A stretch of DNA of 64,000 nt from Leptospira fainei serovar Hurstbridge str. BUT 6 (GTDB lineage: Bacteria > Spirochaetota > Leptospiria > Leptospirales > Leptospiraceae), in the NCBI RefSeq assembly GCF_000306235.2, contig NZ_AKWZ02000011.1, positions 186,001-250,000 of the forward strand. Direction: 5' to 3'. Numbering within the stretch: position 1 is the first letter of the stretch; the number at the start of each line of letters is the position of its first letter. Of this stretch, positions 37,365-46,278 are shown in pieces. A program made the position numbers and the translations under genes. The notes under the pieces were generated by a model. The model was not told the origin of the DNA, made no database searches, and saw nothing but the letters and a program-made list of their open reading frames with translations.

Positions 37365-37631
37365 TTATAGAGAAAAGGCCGTTTTGATCGCCTTTCTGAC
37401 ATTCTCTCTTATATTCGAGGCCCCCTTCCTTTCTACGAAGCACTTCTCCATGTAAGCGTGCATATAAGCTTCGCCGAACTTCTTTAAGGCCTGGCTAGCC
37501 GCTTTCAATTGCATAAGCGTCTTCTCGCAATCCGTCTCTTCGTCAAAAAGGCCTTTTTCAATGGCTTCGAGTTGACCTTTGATTCTATGAATCCTATGAA
37601 CTAGTTGCGTACGGACGTCGATTTCCTTCAT
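37365..37631 (-). CDS. CsoR/CstR-family repressor
   Basis: 88 residues of the DUF156 all-helical family (HRIHRIKGQLEAIEKGL). Cys35 and Cys64 are 29 residues apart, as in both CsoR and CstR, but the copper-ligand His between them (CsoR position 61) is Tyr60. Two Cys without that His is the CstR pattern, which senses persulphide by forming a cross-link in Staphylococcus. I therefore favour a reactive-sulphur or oxidant sensor over a copper sensor. Its own promoter and that of the DUF2892-TolC-RND operon share its likely operator. It acts as a tetramer on DNA. Confidence 0.87.
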   Translation of the reverse strand: MKEIDVRTQLVHRIHRIKGQLEAIEKGLFDEETDCEKTLMQLKAASQALKKFGEAYMHAYMEKCFVERKGASNIRENVRKAIKTAFSL

Positions 37632-37636
37632 ATTTA

Positions 37637-37654
37637 CATACCCTAATGGGTATG
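37637..37654. promoter_or_regulatory. Autoregulatory CsoR/CstR-type operator
   Basis: CATACCCTAATGGGTATG, arms 7 bp each way around 4 bp, 6 bp ahead of the repressor ATG. A TTGACG (minus strand, 37674-37679) with AGCATA 17 bp on (37651-37656) gives a promoter whose -10 the operator covers. It shares ATACCC-N4-GGGTAT with the sites at 32051-32096. Confidence 0.7.
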
Positions 37655-37862
37655 CTTACAGAGAATAGCGATCCGTCAAAGTAAAAAACTTTATCTATTC
37701 TGAATTCATTTATCCAAACGAATCACGCTTCCTGATTGGAAGTTGCAGTCATCCTTTAATATTTTAAAGACTTCAATCGTGGTCTTAAAACGCACTTTTG
37801 ATAAAAATCATAAAGAAATCGAGATATTTATCATTTAATAGAATGAAGGCTTTGTGCTATAT

Positions 37863-37902
37863 TATAATAGAAATTCACTTCTGATAGTTATTGAATCAGA
37901 AG
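37863..37902 (+). promoter_or_regulatory. hsp20 -10 box and inverted repeat with 9-bp spacer
   Basis: A TATAAT (37863-37868) is followed by CTTCTGAT (37878-37885), 9 bp, and ATCAGAAG (37895-37902). The repeat sits at the expected start of transcription, and its 9-bp spacing recalls the HrcA CIRCE element, but the arm sequence is different. It could be an operator or a 5' RNA hairpin. The Shine-Dalgarno most likely used (GAGGG, 37911-37915) lies outside the stem. Confidence 0.45.
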
Positions 37903-37923
37903 GAGTAATCGAGGGATAAAAAT

Positions 37924-38421
37924 ATGGCAAATGCCGAAGTCAATCAAGTTAAACCGAAGGAAGGAAATGTGGAACATTCTAGATTCCTAGAACCATTCCA
38001 GCAATTCAGTCGGGAGATCGATCGATCTTTAGAGGACCTCTTTATGGATTTTGGAAATTTCAAACTTTGGGCTAGACCGTCATTCATGAAAAGCAGTCTT
38101 CCGAAAGTAAACCTTAAAGAGAATAAGGATTCTTACATTTTAGAGGCGGAACTTCCCGGATACAATTCCAAAGAAGTCGAAATCGGAATCAAAGGGCATG
38201 TCCTAACTTTAAAAGGCGAAAAGAAAGAATCGCACGATGAAAAAAAGGAAGAGTACCATCTGCATGAAAGCACACATGGAAGTTTCTTTCGTTCTTTTAA
38301 ATTGCCCGAATCCGTTCTTGCCGATAAAATAAACGCGTCTATGAAAGACGGAATTCTTACTTTGACTCTGCCCAAGTCGGAAGATGAAAAAGGTCAAACG
38401 AAGAAGATCGAAATTAAATAA
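37924..38421 (+). CDS. Small heat-shock protein, Hsp20/alpha-crystallin
   Basis: 165 residues. An N-terminal arm is followed by the alpha-crystallin domain (LPKVNLKENKDSYILEAELP through MKDGILTLTLPKSED), with the GILTL core and a short C-terminal KKIEIK tail in place of the usual IxI. It is an ATP-independent holdase in the cytoplasm. GAGGG lies 8 bp ahead of the ATG. The inverted repeat at 37878-37902 suggests specific control. A P-type ATPase gene follows after 63 bp. Confidence 0.93.
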   Translation: MANAEVNQVKPKEGNVEHSRFLEPFQQFSREIDRSLEDLFMDFGNFKLWARPSFMKSSLPKVNLKENKDSYILEAELPGYNSKEVEIGIKGHVLTLKGEKKESHDEKKEEYHLHESTHGSFFRSFKLPESVLADKINASMKDGILTLTLPKSEDEKGQTKKIEIK

Positions 38422-38484
38422 AGTTTTCTCCGTCGGTCAATAGGCCGCCGGATTTTAAAATCGAGGATATATTGATTTATCTGC

Positions 38485-41082
38485 ATGTCAGTCGTCGACG
38501 CCGGTAAGCTCTCAGGCCTGACCTCCGAAAGAGCCAAGAAATTACTTTCGGAGGTCGGCCCCAATGAATTGCCGAAATTAGAGTCGTCTTCCCTTTTTCG
38601 GACGATCCTGTCCGTGTTGGAAGAACCGATGATTTTCCTCCTGCTGACATGCGGAGGTTTATATATACTTCTCGGCAAACCCGAAGAAGCCGTCGCTCTT
38701 TGTATCGCCGTAATAGCGGTAATTTCCATAACAATATTCCAAAAGAATAAAACAGAAACCGCGTTAGATTCGTTACGGGATCTTTCGATTCCGTTTGCAG
38801 TAGTAATTCGGGACTCGATAAAATCGTCGATTTCCGCGAAAGAAATCGTCCCGGGGGATTTGGTATTCATTCGGGAAGGGGAACGTATACCGGCTGACGG
38901 TTTTTTGGTTCAAGATCTTAATTTGCAAATAGACGAGTCCTTAATCTCGGGCGAATCAGTTCCCGTTGTTAAACGAAGCCTACTTGAGAGAACCGCTGAT
39001 GATTCGGATCCCCTCGTCGAGGATTCCTCCCGATCCGTTTACGCGAGTTGCTTAGTAGTTGCAGGTGAAGGGATCTTTACAGTAACGGCGACAGGGTCTT
39101 CTTCACTAGTCGGAAAGATCGGCCAAGCTCTCGGAAAAATTCAGACCCTAGACACTCCTCTTCAAAGGCAGGCAAAAAAGCTAACTTTACGGATCACCAT
39201 ATTCGCGGCGGTTTTCTTTTGTCTTATCGTGGCCGGATTAGGTGTCCGAACCGGAAATTGGCTGGAGGCGTTTCTTGCAGGCTTAACGTTTTCCATGGCG
39301 ATCCTGCCCGAAGAAATTCCTATTATCCTTACCATTTATTTATCTTTAGGGGCCTGGCGAATCTCGAAAGTCAAGGTCTTAACTCGAACCTTAGGGGCCA
39401 TCGAAACACTGGGAGCGGCAACGATTCTTTGCGTGGATAAGACCGGAACACTTACTGAAAATAAAATGGAAGTTCGTAAATTATATGTTCCGAATTCCCA
39501 GGGCGGATCCTATCTGGATTGCAATTCAAATATGAGGATACTGCCGGAAGAATTTCATTCCATATTAGAATTTTCTTTACTAGCATCCAAACAAGATCCG
39601 TTCGATCCGATGGAAAAAGGGATCAGAAATCTAGGCATTTTGACATTGGCCGGAACGGAACATTTGCATACGAACTGGGATCTTGAGAAGGAATATCCTC
39701 TTTCCGACAAACTCGCCGCGTTAAGTTATGCCTGGAAACAAGGCGACAATCAAGATCTTGTTATAGGAACGAAAGGAGCGCCCGAAGCAATCTTCGATCT
39801 TTGCCATTTAGACGCCGATACGACTGCAAACTTTTCAGAAATCGTGGAAAGACTATCCTCGGAAGGTCTCAGAATTCTGGGAGTGGCCAAAGCTAATATA
39901 CACTCCGAAAAATTGCCGTCGCAGCAGCATGATTTTATATTCGAGTTTTTAGGGTTGGTATGCCTGGAAGACCCGGTTCGACGAGAGGTGCCGGAATCGA
40001 TTTCAAAGTGCATCGGAGCAGGCATAAAAGTCGTAATGATCACCGGCGATCATCTCGGAACCGCAAAAAGTATCGCAAAGAAGGCCGGAATTCCCTTCGC
40101 AGAATCCGTTTTAACCGGTGCCGACTTGAATTCTTTGAATGATGAGGCTCTTAGTAAAAGAGTCGAAGAGGTTGGAATCTTTTCTAGAATCACTCCCGAT
40201 CAAAAACTGCGTATCGTTCAGGCGTTTCAGTCCAACGGAGAAATTGTCGCGATGACCGGAGACGGTGTGAATGATGCCCCTGCATTAAAGGCCGCTCATA
40301 TCGGGATCTCCATGGGTAAAAGAGGAACGGCCGTCGCTCGAGAGGCCTCCGATATCGTTTTGTTAGACGACAGCTTTTCAGCATTGGTGGATGCAATCAG
40401 TCTAGGTCGCAGAATCTACGATAATATCCGAAAAGGAATTATCTATGTATTATCGGTTCACGTACCTATAGTAGGAATGTCGTTACTACCGGCAATCTTC
40501 GCTATTCCCCTATTCCTGTTCCCTGCGCATGTCCTTTTTCTGGAACTGATCATCGATCCGGCTTGTTCTTTAATTTTCGAAGGTGAAGAAGAGGAAAAGA
40601 ACGGGATGCATCGACCTCCGCGAGCTTCCAACGATAGCATCATCGATCTCCGCACGGGAGTCGTTTCCCTCGTCAGAGGACTCGTGTCTTTGATTGCAGT
40701 TCTATTCGTTTATTTTTATGCAAAATACCAAGGTTTTAATCAGGAAGAAAGTAGAACGTTGGGATTCATCTGCATCATATCCGGAAACGTATTTTTAATT
40801 CTCACAAATCTCTCCTGGACGGAGCCTTTCTACCGGAGAGTAAAATCAATTTCACCCATTTTCTATATCTTACTATTGTTCGTCCTAATTTTCATGGTCT
40901 CCACGATAAAAGTCGAGTTCCTAACGAGGCTATTCGGATTCGCTCAAGTGAAATCTCAAGATGCGATATTGGTTACGATCATAGGCATTTTGAGCGTCCT
41001 ATGGTGGGAAATCCTAAAGAGCAGAACCGCCGCTCTAAAAATTGCAAAATCGAATACCGTATTTTCGAGAAATGCGTCCTAA
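38485..41082 (+). CDS. P-type cation-transporting ATPase (P2-like)
   Basis: 865 residues. The phosphorylated Asp318 is in CVDKTGTLT; the hinge is MTGDGVNDAPALKAAHIGISMG; the actuator has ESLISGESVPV; and helix 4 has LPEEIPIIL, related to the PEGLP of calcium and magnesium pumps. It lacks N-terminal heavy-metal domains and CPC. It therefore exports or imports a hard cation (Ca, Mg or a monovalent ion) across the inner membrane; the exact ion is unknown. The last 4 bp overlap the convergent glycogen phosphorylase gene. Confidence 0.92.
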   Translation: MSVVDAGKLSGLTSERAKKLLSEVGPNELPKLESSSLFRTILSVLEEPMIFLLLTCGGLYILLGKPEEAVALCIAVIAVISITIFQKNKTETALDSLRDLSIPFAVVIRDSIKSSISAKEIVPGDLVFIREGERIPADGFLVQDLNLQIDESLISGESVPVVKRSLLERTADDSDPLVEDSSRSVYASCLVVAGEGIFTVTATGSSSLVGKIGQALGKIQTLDTPLQRQAKKLTLRITIFAAVFFCLIVAGLGVRTGNWLEAFLAGLTFSMAILPEEIPIILTIYLSLGAWRISKVKVLTRTLGAIETLGAATILCVDKTGTLTENKMEVRKLYVPNSQGGSYLDCNSNMRILPEEFHSILEFSLLASKQDPFDPMEKGIRNLGILTLAGTEHLHTNWDLEKEYPLSDKLAALSYAWKQGDNQDLVIGTKGAPEAIFDLCHLDADTTANFSEIVERLSSEGLRILGVAKANIHSEKLPSQQHDFIFEFLGLVCLEDPVRREVPESISKCIGAGIKVVMITGDHLGTAKSIAKKAGIPFAESVLTGADLNSLNDEALSKRVEEVGIFSRITPDQKLRIVQAFQSNGEIVAMTGDGVNDAPALKAAHIGISMGKRGTAVAREASDIVLLDDSFSALVDAISLGRRIYDNIRKGIIYVLSVHVPIVGMSLLPAIFAIPLFLFPAHVLFLELIIDPACSLIFEGEEEEKNGMHRPPRASNDSIIDLRTGVVSLVRGLVSLIAVLFVYFYAKYQGFNQEESRTLGFICIISGNVFLILTNLSWTEPFYRRVKSISPIFYILLLFVLIFMVSTIKVEFLTRLFGFAQVKSQDAILVTIIGILSVLWWEILKSRTAALKIAKSNTVFSRNAS

Positions 41083-43565
41083 CAAACAACACGCCGAACC
41101 TTCCATATCTGATCGGCATATTTCTGAACCGTATTATCGGAAGAAAATCTTATACTCTTACAAGTATTTATAATAGACTTCCTCGTCCAGTTTCCCGTAT
41201 CCTTAAAATCCCGCGAAATTAAATCCTGCTGTTCCAAATAGGAATGTAAATCCGCAAGAATAAAATATCGATCTCCTTCATCCGTAATCGAAGAAACCAA
41301 ATCCTCGAATAAGTCCGCCGGATTCCCCGCTAAGAAGTCGTCCCGAAGGGAATCTACCAACTCGCGAACCAGAGCGTCTTGTTCGTATAATAGAACAGAA
41401 GAATAACCTTCCGCTTTCATCTTCGCCAATTCCGAAACGGTCTTTCCGAATATGTAAAAATTTTCAGCTTTAACATCTTCTAATATTTCAATATTCGCCC
41501 CGTCTAAAGTGCCGATCGTAATCGCTCCACTTAATGCGAATTTCATGTTTCCGGTTCCAGACGCCTCCGTTCCGGCTGTGGAAATTTGTTCGGAAACGTC
41601 GCACGCGGGAAAAATTCGATCCGCTAAGCTTACCCGATAATCCGGTAAAAAAACCACTTTCAACTTGTCTCGTACTTTCGGATCTCCGTTTACTACCGTC
41701 GCGACGGAATGGATTAATTTTATGATTTTCTTTGCTCTATAATAACCCGGAGCCGCTTTCCCGGAAAAAATAATCGTCCTGGGAGTATAATCCAAGTTAG
41801 GGTCGTCTATAATTCGTCTATAATCTCTTATAATTCGTAAGACATTCAATAGCTGTCTCTTATATTCGTGAATCCTCTTAACCTGAGCATCGAAAATGGA
41901 ATCCGGATCGACTTTCTGATCGCAAGAGCGGGATATAATCGAGGCGAGCTGGATCTTGTTCGATCTTCTACAGAGCCTCCATTTCTCCCGAAAGCCGGCA
42001 TCCGAAATGAAAGGTTCCAATTTATGTAATGCATTTAAGTTCGCCTGCCATTCCTTTCCGATCGAATCACTGATCAATTTTGTTAGGCCCGGATTCGATA
42101 CGAGAAGCCATCGACGATAAGTGATTCCATTCGTCACATTTCGGAATTTACCGGGATATATACGGTCAAAATCGGGGAACAATTTCTCTTTTATAATCGA
42201 AGTATGCAAATCTGATACTCCGTTAACGGACGTCGATCCGATGATCGCAAGATGGGACATGCGAACACTTTTAGGGATAGTCTCGCTAACCAGCGAAAGA
42301 TTCGCGATAGTATCCTGCTTTTCTCCTCTTTTCTTCAGATGTTCTATAAAATAGTAATTTATCGAATAGATGATCTCGAGATGTCTAGGCAATAACCACC
42401 CCAATAAATCCACGTTCCACGTTTCCAAAGCCTCAGGCATAACCGTATGATTCGTATAACCGAAACATTCTTTCGTAATCGCCCAAGCTTTTTCCCATTG
42501 GAGTCCATGTTTGTCCGTTAAAAGCCTCATAAGCTCCGGGACTCCCAAGGAAGGATGAGTGTCGTTCATCTGAAAGAAGGTCCGCTCCGGCAAATGTTCC
42601 CAAACAGGATCGCCATCCTCCTCCTCTATAAACGTGTGTAATGCGTCCTGAATAGTCGCACTGGTAAGTAAATATTCCTGCTTCAGTCTAAGTTCTTTTC
42701 CTTGAATGATATTATCGTTCGGATATAGAATCTTAGAAATGTTCTCTCCCTTTTCCTTATCCTCGACCGCTTTGAGATAATCTCCATGGTTAAAATAGTC
42801 TAAATTGAACTCGGCGCTCGATTTAGACTTCCATAACCTAAGATTTGCGACGGACTTAGTATTATAACCGGGCACCAATATATCGTAAGCCTGCGCGATA
42901 ATCGTTTCTCCGGGAATCCAAAGAGATTCCGTCTTGCCATCGGGAAGATTTTTCTTAACGACGGAGCCGTAAAAGTGTACCGGGTAAGATAAATCGAAAC
43001 GGGAAATTTCCCAGGGATTTTCCTGACTTAACCAATTGTCCGGAGCCTCTATTTGATACCCGTCTTCTATCTTTTGGTGAAATATGCCGTACTCGTATCG
43101 AATTCCGTTTCCTTGGCAAGGAATATTAAGCGTAGCCATACTTTCTAAGAAACAGGCCGCTAAACGACCTAGTCCGCCGTTTCCTAACGCCGCATCATGC
43201 TCCTCTCTCGCTATCTTTTCCAAATTGTACCCGAAATCCCGTAAAACCTTCTCAGTTAGATCCCTCAAACCCAAATTGACAAGATTACTCTCAAGAAGGG
43301 TTCCGATAAGGAATTCCATAGATATATAATATACCCTTTTACCTCTGACACTTCGAACGGAATCCTGAAATTCATTCCACCGACTGATCAGGATATCGCG
43401 TATACTCAGAGCCACTGCCTGGTATAAATCCTGATTCCTGATAGTCCGTTTGTATTTACCCAAATCATATTCGAGCCTTCGAGCAATGGATCTCCTTAAT
43501 AATTTCTCGTTTACTTTCGAATTGGATTCGAATAATTTCCAAAGTTTACTATGACGACCGCGCAT
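41079..43565 (-). CDS. glgP: Glycogen/starch phosphorylase
   Basis: 828 residues, full length. Releases glucose 1-phosphate from alpha-1,4 glucan. Landmarks are EEHDAALGNGGLGRLAACFLE, ERTFFQMNDTHPSLGVPELM, DAQVKRIHEYKRQLLN and the pyridoxal-phosphate lysine in EASGTGNMKFALSGA. It is last gene of the minus-strand GT4-GH57-phosphorylase operon (17 bp after GH57). Confidence 0.97.
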   Translation of the reverse strand: MRGRHSKLWKLFESNSKVNEKLLRRSIARRLEYDLGKYKRTIRNQDLYQAVALSIRDILISRWNEFQDSVRSVRGKRVYYISMEFLIGTLLESNLVNLGLRDLTEKVLRDFGYNLEKIAREEHDAALGNGGLGRLAACFLESMATLNIPCQGNGIRYEYGIFHQKIEDGYQIEAPDNWLSQENPWEISRFDLSYPVHFYGSVVKKNLPDGKTESLWIPGETIIAQAYDILVPGYNTKSVANLRLWKSKSSAEFNLDYFNHGDYLKAVEDKEKGENISKILYPNDNIIQGKELRLKQEYLLTSATIQDALHTFIEEEDGDPVWEHLPERTFFQMNDTHPSLGVPELMRLLTDKHGLQWEKAWAITKECFGYTNHTVMPEALETWNVDLLGWLLPRHLEIIYSINYYFIEHLKKRGEKQDTIANLSLVSETIPKSVRMSHLAIIGSTSVNGVSDLHTSIIKEKLFPDFDRIYPGKFRNVTNGITYRRWLLVSNPGLTKLISDSIGKEWQANLNALHKLEPFISDAGFREKWRLCRRSNKIQLASIISRSCDQKVDPDSIFDAQVKRIHEYKRQLLNVLRIIRDYRRIIDDPNLDYTPRTIIFSGKAAPGYYRAKKIIKLIHSVATVVNGDPKVRDKLKVVFLPDYRVSLADRIFPACDVSEQISTAGTEASGTGNMKFALSGAITIGTLDGANIEILEDVKAENFYIFGKTVSELAKMKAEGYSSVLLYEQDALVRELVDSLRDDFLAGNPADLFEDLVSSITDEGDRYFILADLHSYLEQQDLISRDFKDTGNWTRKSIINTCKSIRFSSDNTVQKYADQIWKVRRVVC

Positions 43566-43582
43566 ATGATCAGCTCTATACC

Positions 43583-44773
43583 TTATCGAAGAATTCTCAG
43601 TTTAAAATCCTGTAGCACGTTCATATAAGATTCGAACGCCTCATTTGGTGTAAAAAACGGTGCGAATGCTTTCTGCCCGAATTGCTCGCGATCAAAAAAT
43701 CGATTACCCATAGAATAAAAATTATCGGACGTTTGTAGCCTTCCGAATAAATCCAAGCATTCCTCCGTACCTTTCCGGTAGACATCCTTTTCCAATGCAT
43801 AAAGAGTTTCTAGAGCTTCCTGCTGCATTGAATTTCCGATCCATTCAGACACATACTCGTCTTCCGCCAAAACCAGATCTCCCATATCGATCGTGTCTCG
43901 AGAATCATAGAGATTAATGACCTCGGAAGGCGTCGAAAATCGGAAACCGGATCGATTAAATACCTGGTAAAAGAGTTCATCCGGAATGATTTCCAAAAAT
44001 TCGAATATCCCGTCATCAATCCATCTATGATCCCCGAAATTCTCGAAGTCCATGAATAGATTAACGATTTCTCCTTTATCCGAAAGTGATCGAATCCAAC
44101 TTAAAAATTCATCCGGCTGCGAAAGCAAATATCTAGACTCTTTATCGGAAAATCGAAACGCGATATCCTCGCTCAATTGGAAATTTTTCGTCAGAATTTT
44201 CATGGTCGGAATATGCTTAGCGGAATATACGAAATTCGGACTTCTGCCATAGAGTAATTTATCCGCACCCTCCGTTAATATCCCCTTATAACCGACTTTA
44301 TTAACAAGACTGGAGATGCGATTAGAATAGATCAGCTCGGTATTCCTGAATATTCTCGGGGAAACGCCGAATTCAATGCGCATCAGTTTATCGTGTTCTT
44401 CGATTTGCCGATAAAATTCCCGCTCGGAATAGAGGGAAGCAAGGGAATGATAGTATGTCTCCGATAGAAGTTCCACTCCTCCTAAAGATACCAGTTTCTT
44501 GATCTTATCCAAGACTTCCGGGTACCATTCTTTCAACTGTTCCATAACGGTTCCCGTTATGGAAAAACTCACCTTAAATTTATTCCCATACTTATTACGA
44601 AGTCGTAATAACTTATCGATTGTAGGAATATAACACCTATCTCCGACCTTGCGAATGATCTCCCGGTTTTTAACGTCGTCAAAATAACCGACACCCGATC
44701 CGATATCGCTTGAAAGATATTTTTTTAAGCGATATGGCTGGTGAACTTCAAAGTAAAAACATATCGAAGTCAT
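43583..44773 (-). CDS. GH57-family alpha-amylase/branching-type enzyme
   Basis: 396 residues. It begins with the GH57 signature FYFEVHQPYRLKKY (the HQP motif). The nucleophile Glu is probably in YKGILTEGADKLL, and the acid/base Asp in VNLFMDFENFGDH. The family includes alpha-amylases, 4-alpha-glucanotransferases and branching enzymes; at this length (shorter than the roughly 520 residues of GH57 branching enzymes) amylase is likelier. It lies 4 bp after the GT4 synthase gene. I cannot decide the exact activity. Confidence 0.85.
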   Translation of the reverse strand: MTSICFYFEVHQPYRLKKYLSSDIGSGVGYFDDVKNREIIRKVGDRCYIPTIDKLLRLRNKYGNKFKVSFSITGTVMEQLKEWYPEVLDKIKKLVSLGGVELLSETYYHSLASLYSEREFYRQIEEHDKLMRIEFGVSPRIFRNTELIYSNRISSLVNKVGYKGILTEGADKLLYGRSPNFVYSAKHIPTMKILTKNFQLSEDIAFRFSDKESRYLLSQPDEFLSWIRSLSDKGEIVNLFMDFENFGDHRWIDDGIFEFLEIIPDELFYQVFNRSGFRFSTPSEVINLYDSRDTIDMGDLVLAEDEYVSEWIGNSMQQEALETLYALEKDVYRKGTEECLDLFGRLQTSDNFYSMGNRFFDREQFGQKAFAPFFTPNEAFESYMNVLQDFKLRILR

Positions 44774-44777
44774 AGCA

Positions 44778-46109
44778 TTATTTGCGATTTATTACCTTCG
44801 CATAAACTTCTTCGATTCGTTTCCCCGTCTTGGACCAGGAATTATTAGTCGCTTCTTCAAGACCTCCGTCACGAAGAGTAGCATGCAGATTGCGATCGGA
44901 TAAAACGCTCACGATTTTACTCGCCATATCTTCCACGTCCCAAAAATCCACCTTAATGCAATTGTTTACAACCTCCCCGACTCCGGATTGCTTCGATAAT
45001 ATGACAGGAACTCCTCCGCTCATTGCTTCTAGCGTGGAAAGGCCGAAAGGCTCCGATACCGAAGGCATGATATACAAATCAGCCATGGAATATAATTGCC
45101 GGGTTTCTTCCTTGGATAGAAAGCCAGTGTAATGAAAGTATTTTCCGATTCCCAAATCGGCGGCCATTTCAATCATTCTCGCATACATATCTCCGGTTCC
45201 TGCCATAACGAACCGAACATTATCGGCAACCTCTAGGACTCTTTTCGCCGCCCTGACGAAATAATCCGGACCTTTTTGAAATGTTATTCTTCCTAGGAAG
45301 AGAACCAATCGCTCCTGATTTTCAGTCGATTTATTTTTCCGAAGCAGGTTTCTATCCAATTCAAATTCGACCCCGTTATGAATAGGATAAATCTTATATT
45401 CCGGCACGGAATATCTTTCCATTAAAATTCTTTTAGTATAATTGCTAACCGTAATGATAGCGGCGGCCTCCTTAAAGGCAGCCCGTTCCAAATCGTATAC
45501 TTGCTGATTTACTCGTTCCCCGCTTCTATCGAATTCAGTCGCATGAACGTGACAGATTAACGGTTTGCCGGTGGACCTTGCCGTCTCAACTCCCGCAGGA
45601 AAGGTCATCCAATCGTGACAATGGATTATTTCGAAATCCAATTTGCGGGCCAAAATGGAATTAAATCTAGCATACAATTGAATATCGTTTATGATGTTGT
45701 TCGTATAACCGGATTGAATTTTCACAGACTCGTCGTTTGAAGAATGCCGAATCGTTTCCGAAAGGGTAGCCACCTTTTCCATCGTAAAAGGTTCGGTTTC
45801 ACGTAGGCTAATCTCTCGAGAAGATTCATATGGATGAAATGCTTGAAGACTTAAGCTTTTATAAATTGATTCTTTCTGCAATTGAAAAAGAATTTTTCTT
45901 TCCTCTTCCTCGAAATCGACGACACTTCCTTCTACGTCGAACATTTTAATATTCTGTAATTTTGGTTCCTCACCGGAAAGATGAGGCAGAACAAAGTAAA
46001 TCTCGTTGCCTGAATCCGAAAGAGCTTTGGCAATGTTATAGCATGCCGTTCCTAATCCTCCGGTAATCTTGGGGGGATATTCCCAGCCGATCATTAAGAC
46101 TTTGAACAT
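44778..46109 (-). CDS. GT4-family glycogen synthase-like glycosyltransferase
   Basis: 443 residues of the two-domain GT-B fold. The N-terminal motif MIGWEYPPKITGGLGTACYN binds the nucleotide sugar and acceptor. VLFLGRITFQKGPDYFVRAA and the E-x7-E region SVSEPFGLSTLEAMSGGVPV are the C-terminal donor site. This opening is typical of the bacterial GT4 glycogen/maltosyl synthases found beside GH57 enzymes, and the cluster context supports alpha-glucan synthesis. First gene of the operon, divergent from the debranching gene. Confidence 0.87.
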   Translation of the reverse strand: MFKVLMIGWEYPPKITGGLGTACYNIAKALSDSGNEIYFVLPHLSGEEPKLQNIKMFDVEGSVVDFEEEERKILFQLQKESIYKSLSLQAFHPYESSREISLRETEPFTMEKVATLSETIRHSSNDESVKIQSGYTNNIINDIQLYARFNSILARKLDFEIIHCHDWMTFPAGVETARSTGKPLICHVHATEFDRSGERVNQQVYDLERAAFKEAAAIITVSNYTKRILMERYSVPEYKIYPIHNGVEFELDRNLLRKNKSTENQERLVLFLGRITFQKGPDYFVRAAKRVLEVADNVRFVMAGTGDMYARMIEMAADLGIGKYFHYTGFLSKEETRQLYSMADLYIMPSVSEPFGLSTLEAMSGGVPVILSKQSGVGEVVNNCIKVDFWDVEDMASKIVSVLSDRNLHATLRDGGLEEATNNSWSKTGKRIEEVYAKVINRK

Positions 46110-46186
46110 ATAAATTCCATTCGAAAATGCTCCTCTAAAAAATCAAAGATGCAATTAATAATGCTTTCGATCGCTTATTCCGTTAG

Positions 46187-46200
46187 TTGATAATTATCAA
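46187..46200. promoter_or_regulatory. 14-bp perfect palindrome in the divergent glycogen promoter
   Basis: TTGATAATTATCAA lies 78 bp before each of the two diverging genes (synthase at 46109 and debranching at 46279). It recurs with one mismatch at 36937-36950. The GATAAT arms resemble half-sites of Fur/PerR-type boxes, though the spacing differs. Probably a regulator site. Confidence 0.45.
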
Positions 46201-46278
46201 AGGGCGTTAATGACATTATCGAAGTGAGATATTTATAACGATATTGACTTTTAAACTTTAACGGAGTGATGATGAGTA

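Noticed and set aside
37878..37902. RNA thermometer sequestering the hsp20 ribosome site
   Set aside because: The hairpin covers AGAAGGAG, but that lies 18 nt before the ATG; the better-spaced GAGGG is outside the stem, so thermometer action is not supported.
38394..38870. Minus-strand open frame of 158 codons
   Set aside because: Lies across the end of hsp20 and the start of the P-type ATPase in the opposite strand; no family features, a shadow frame.
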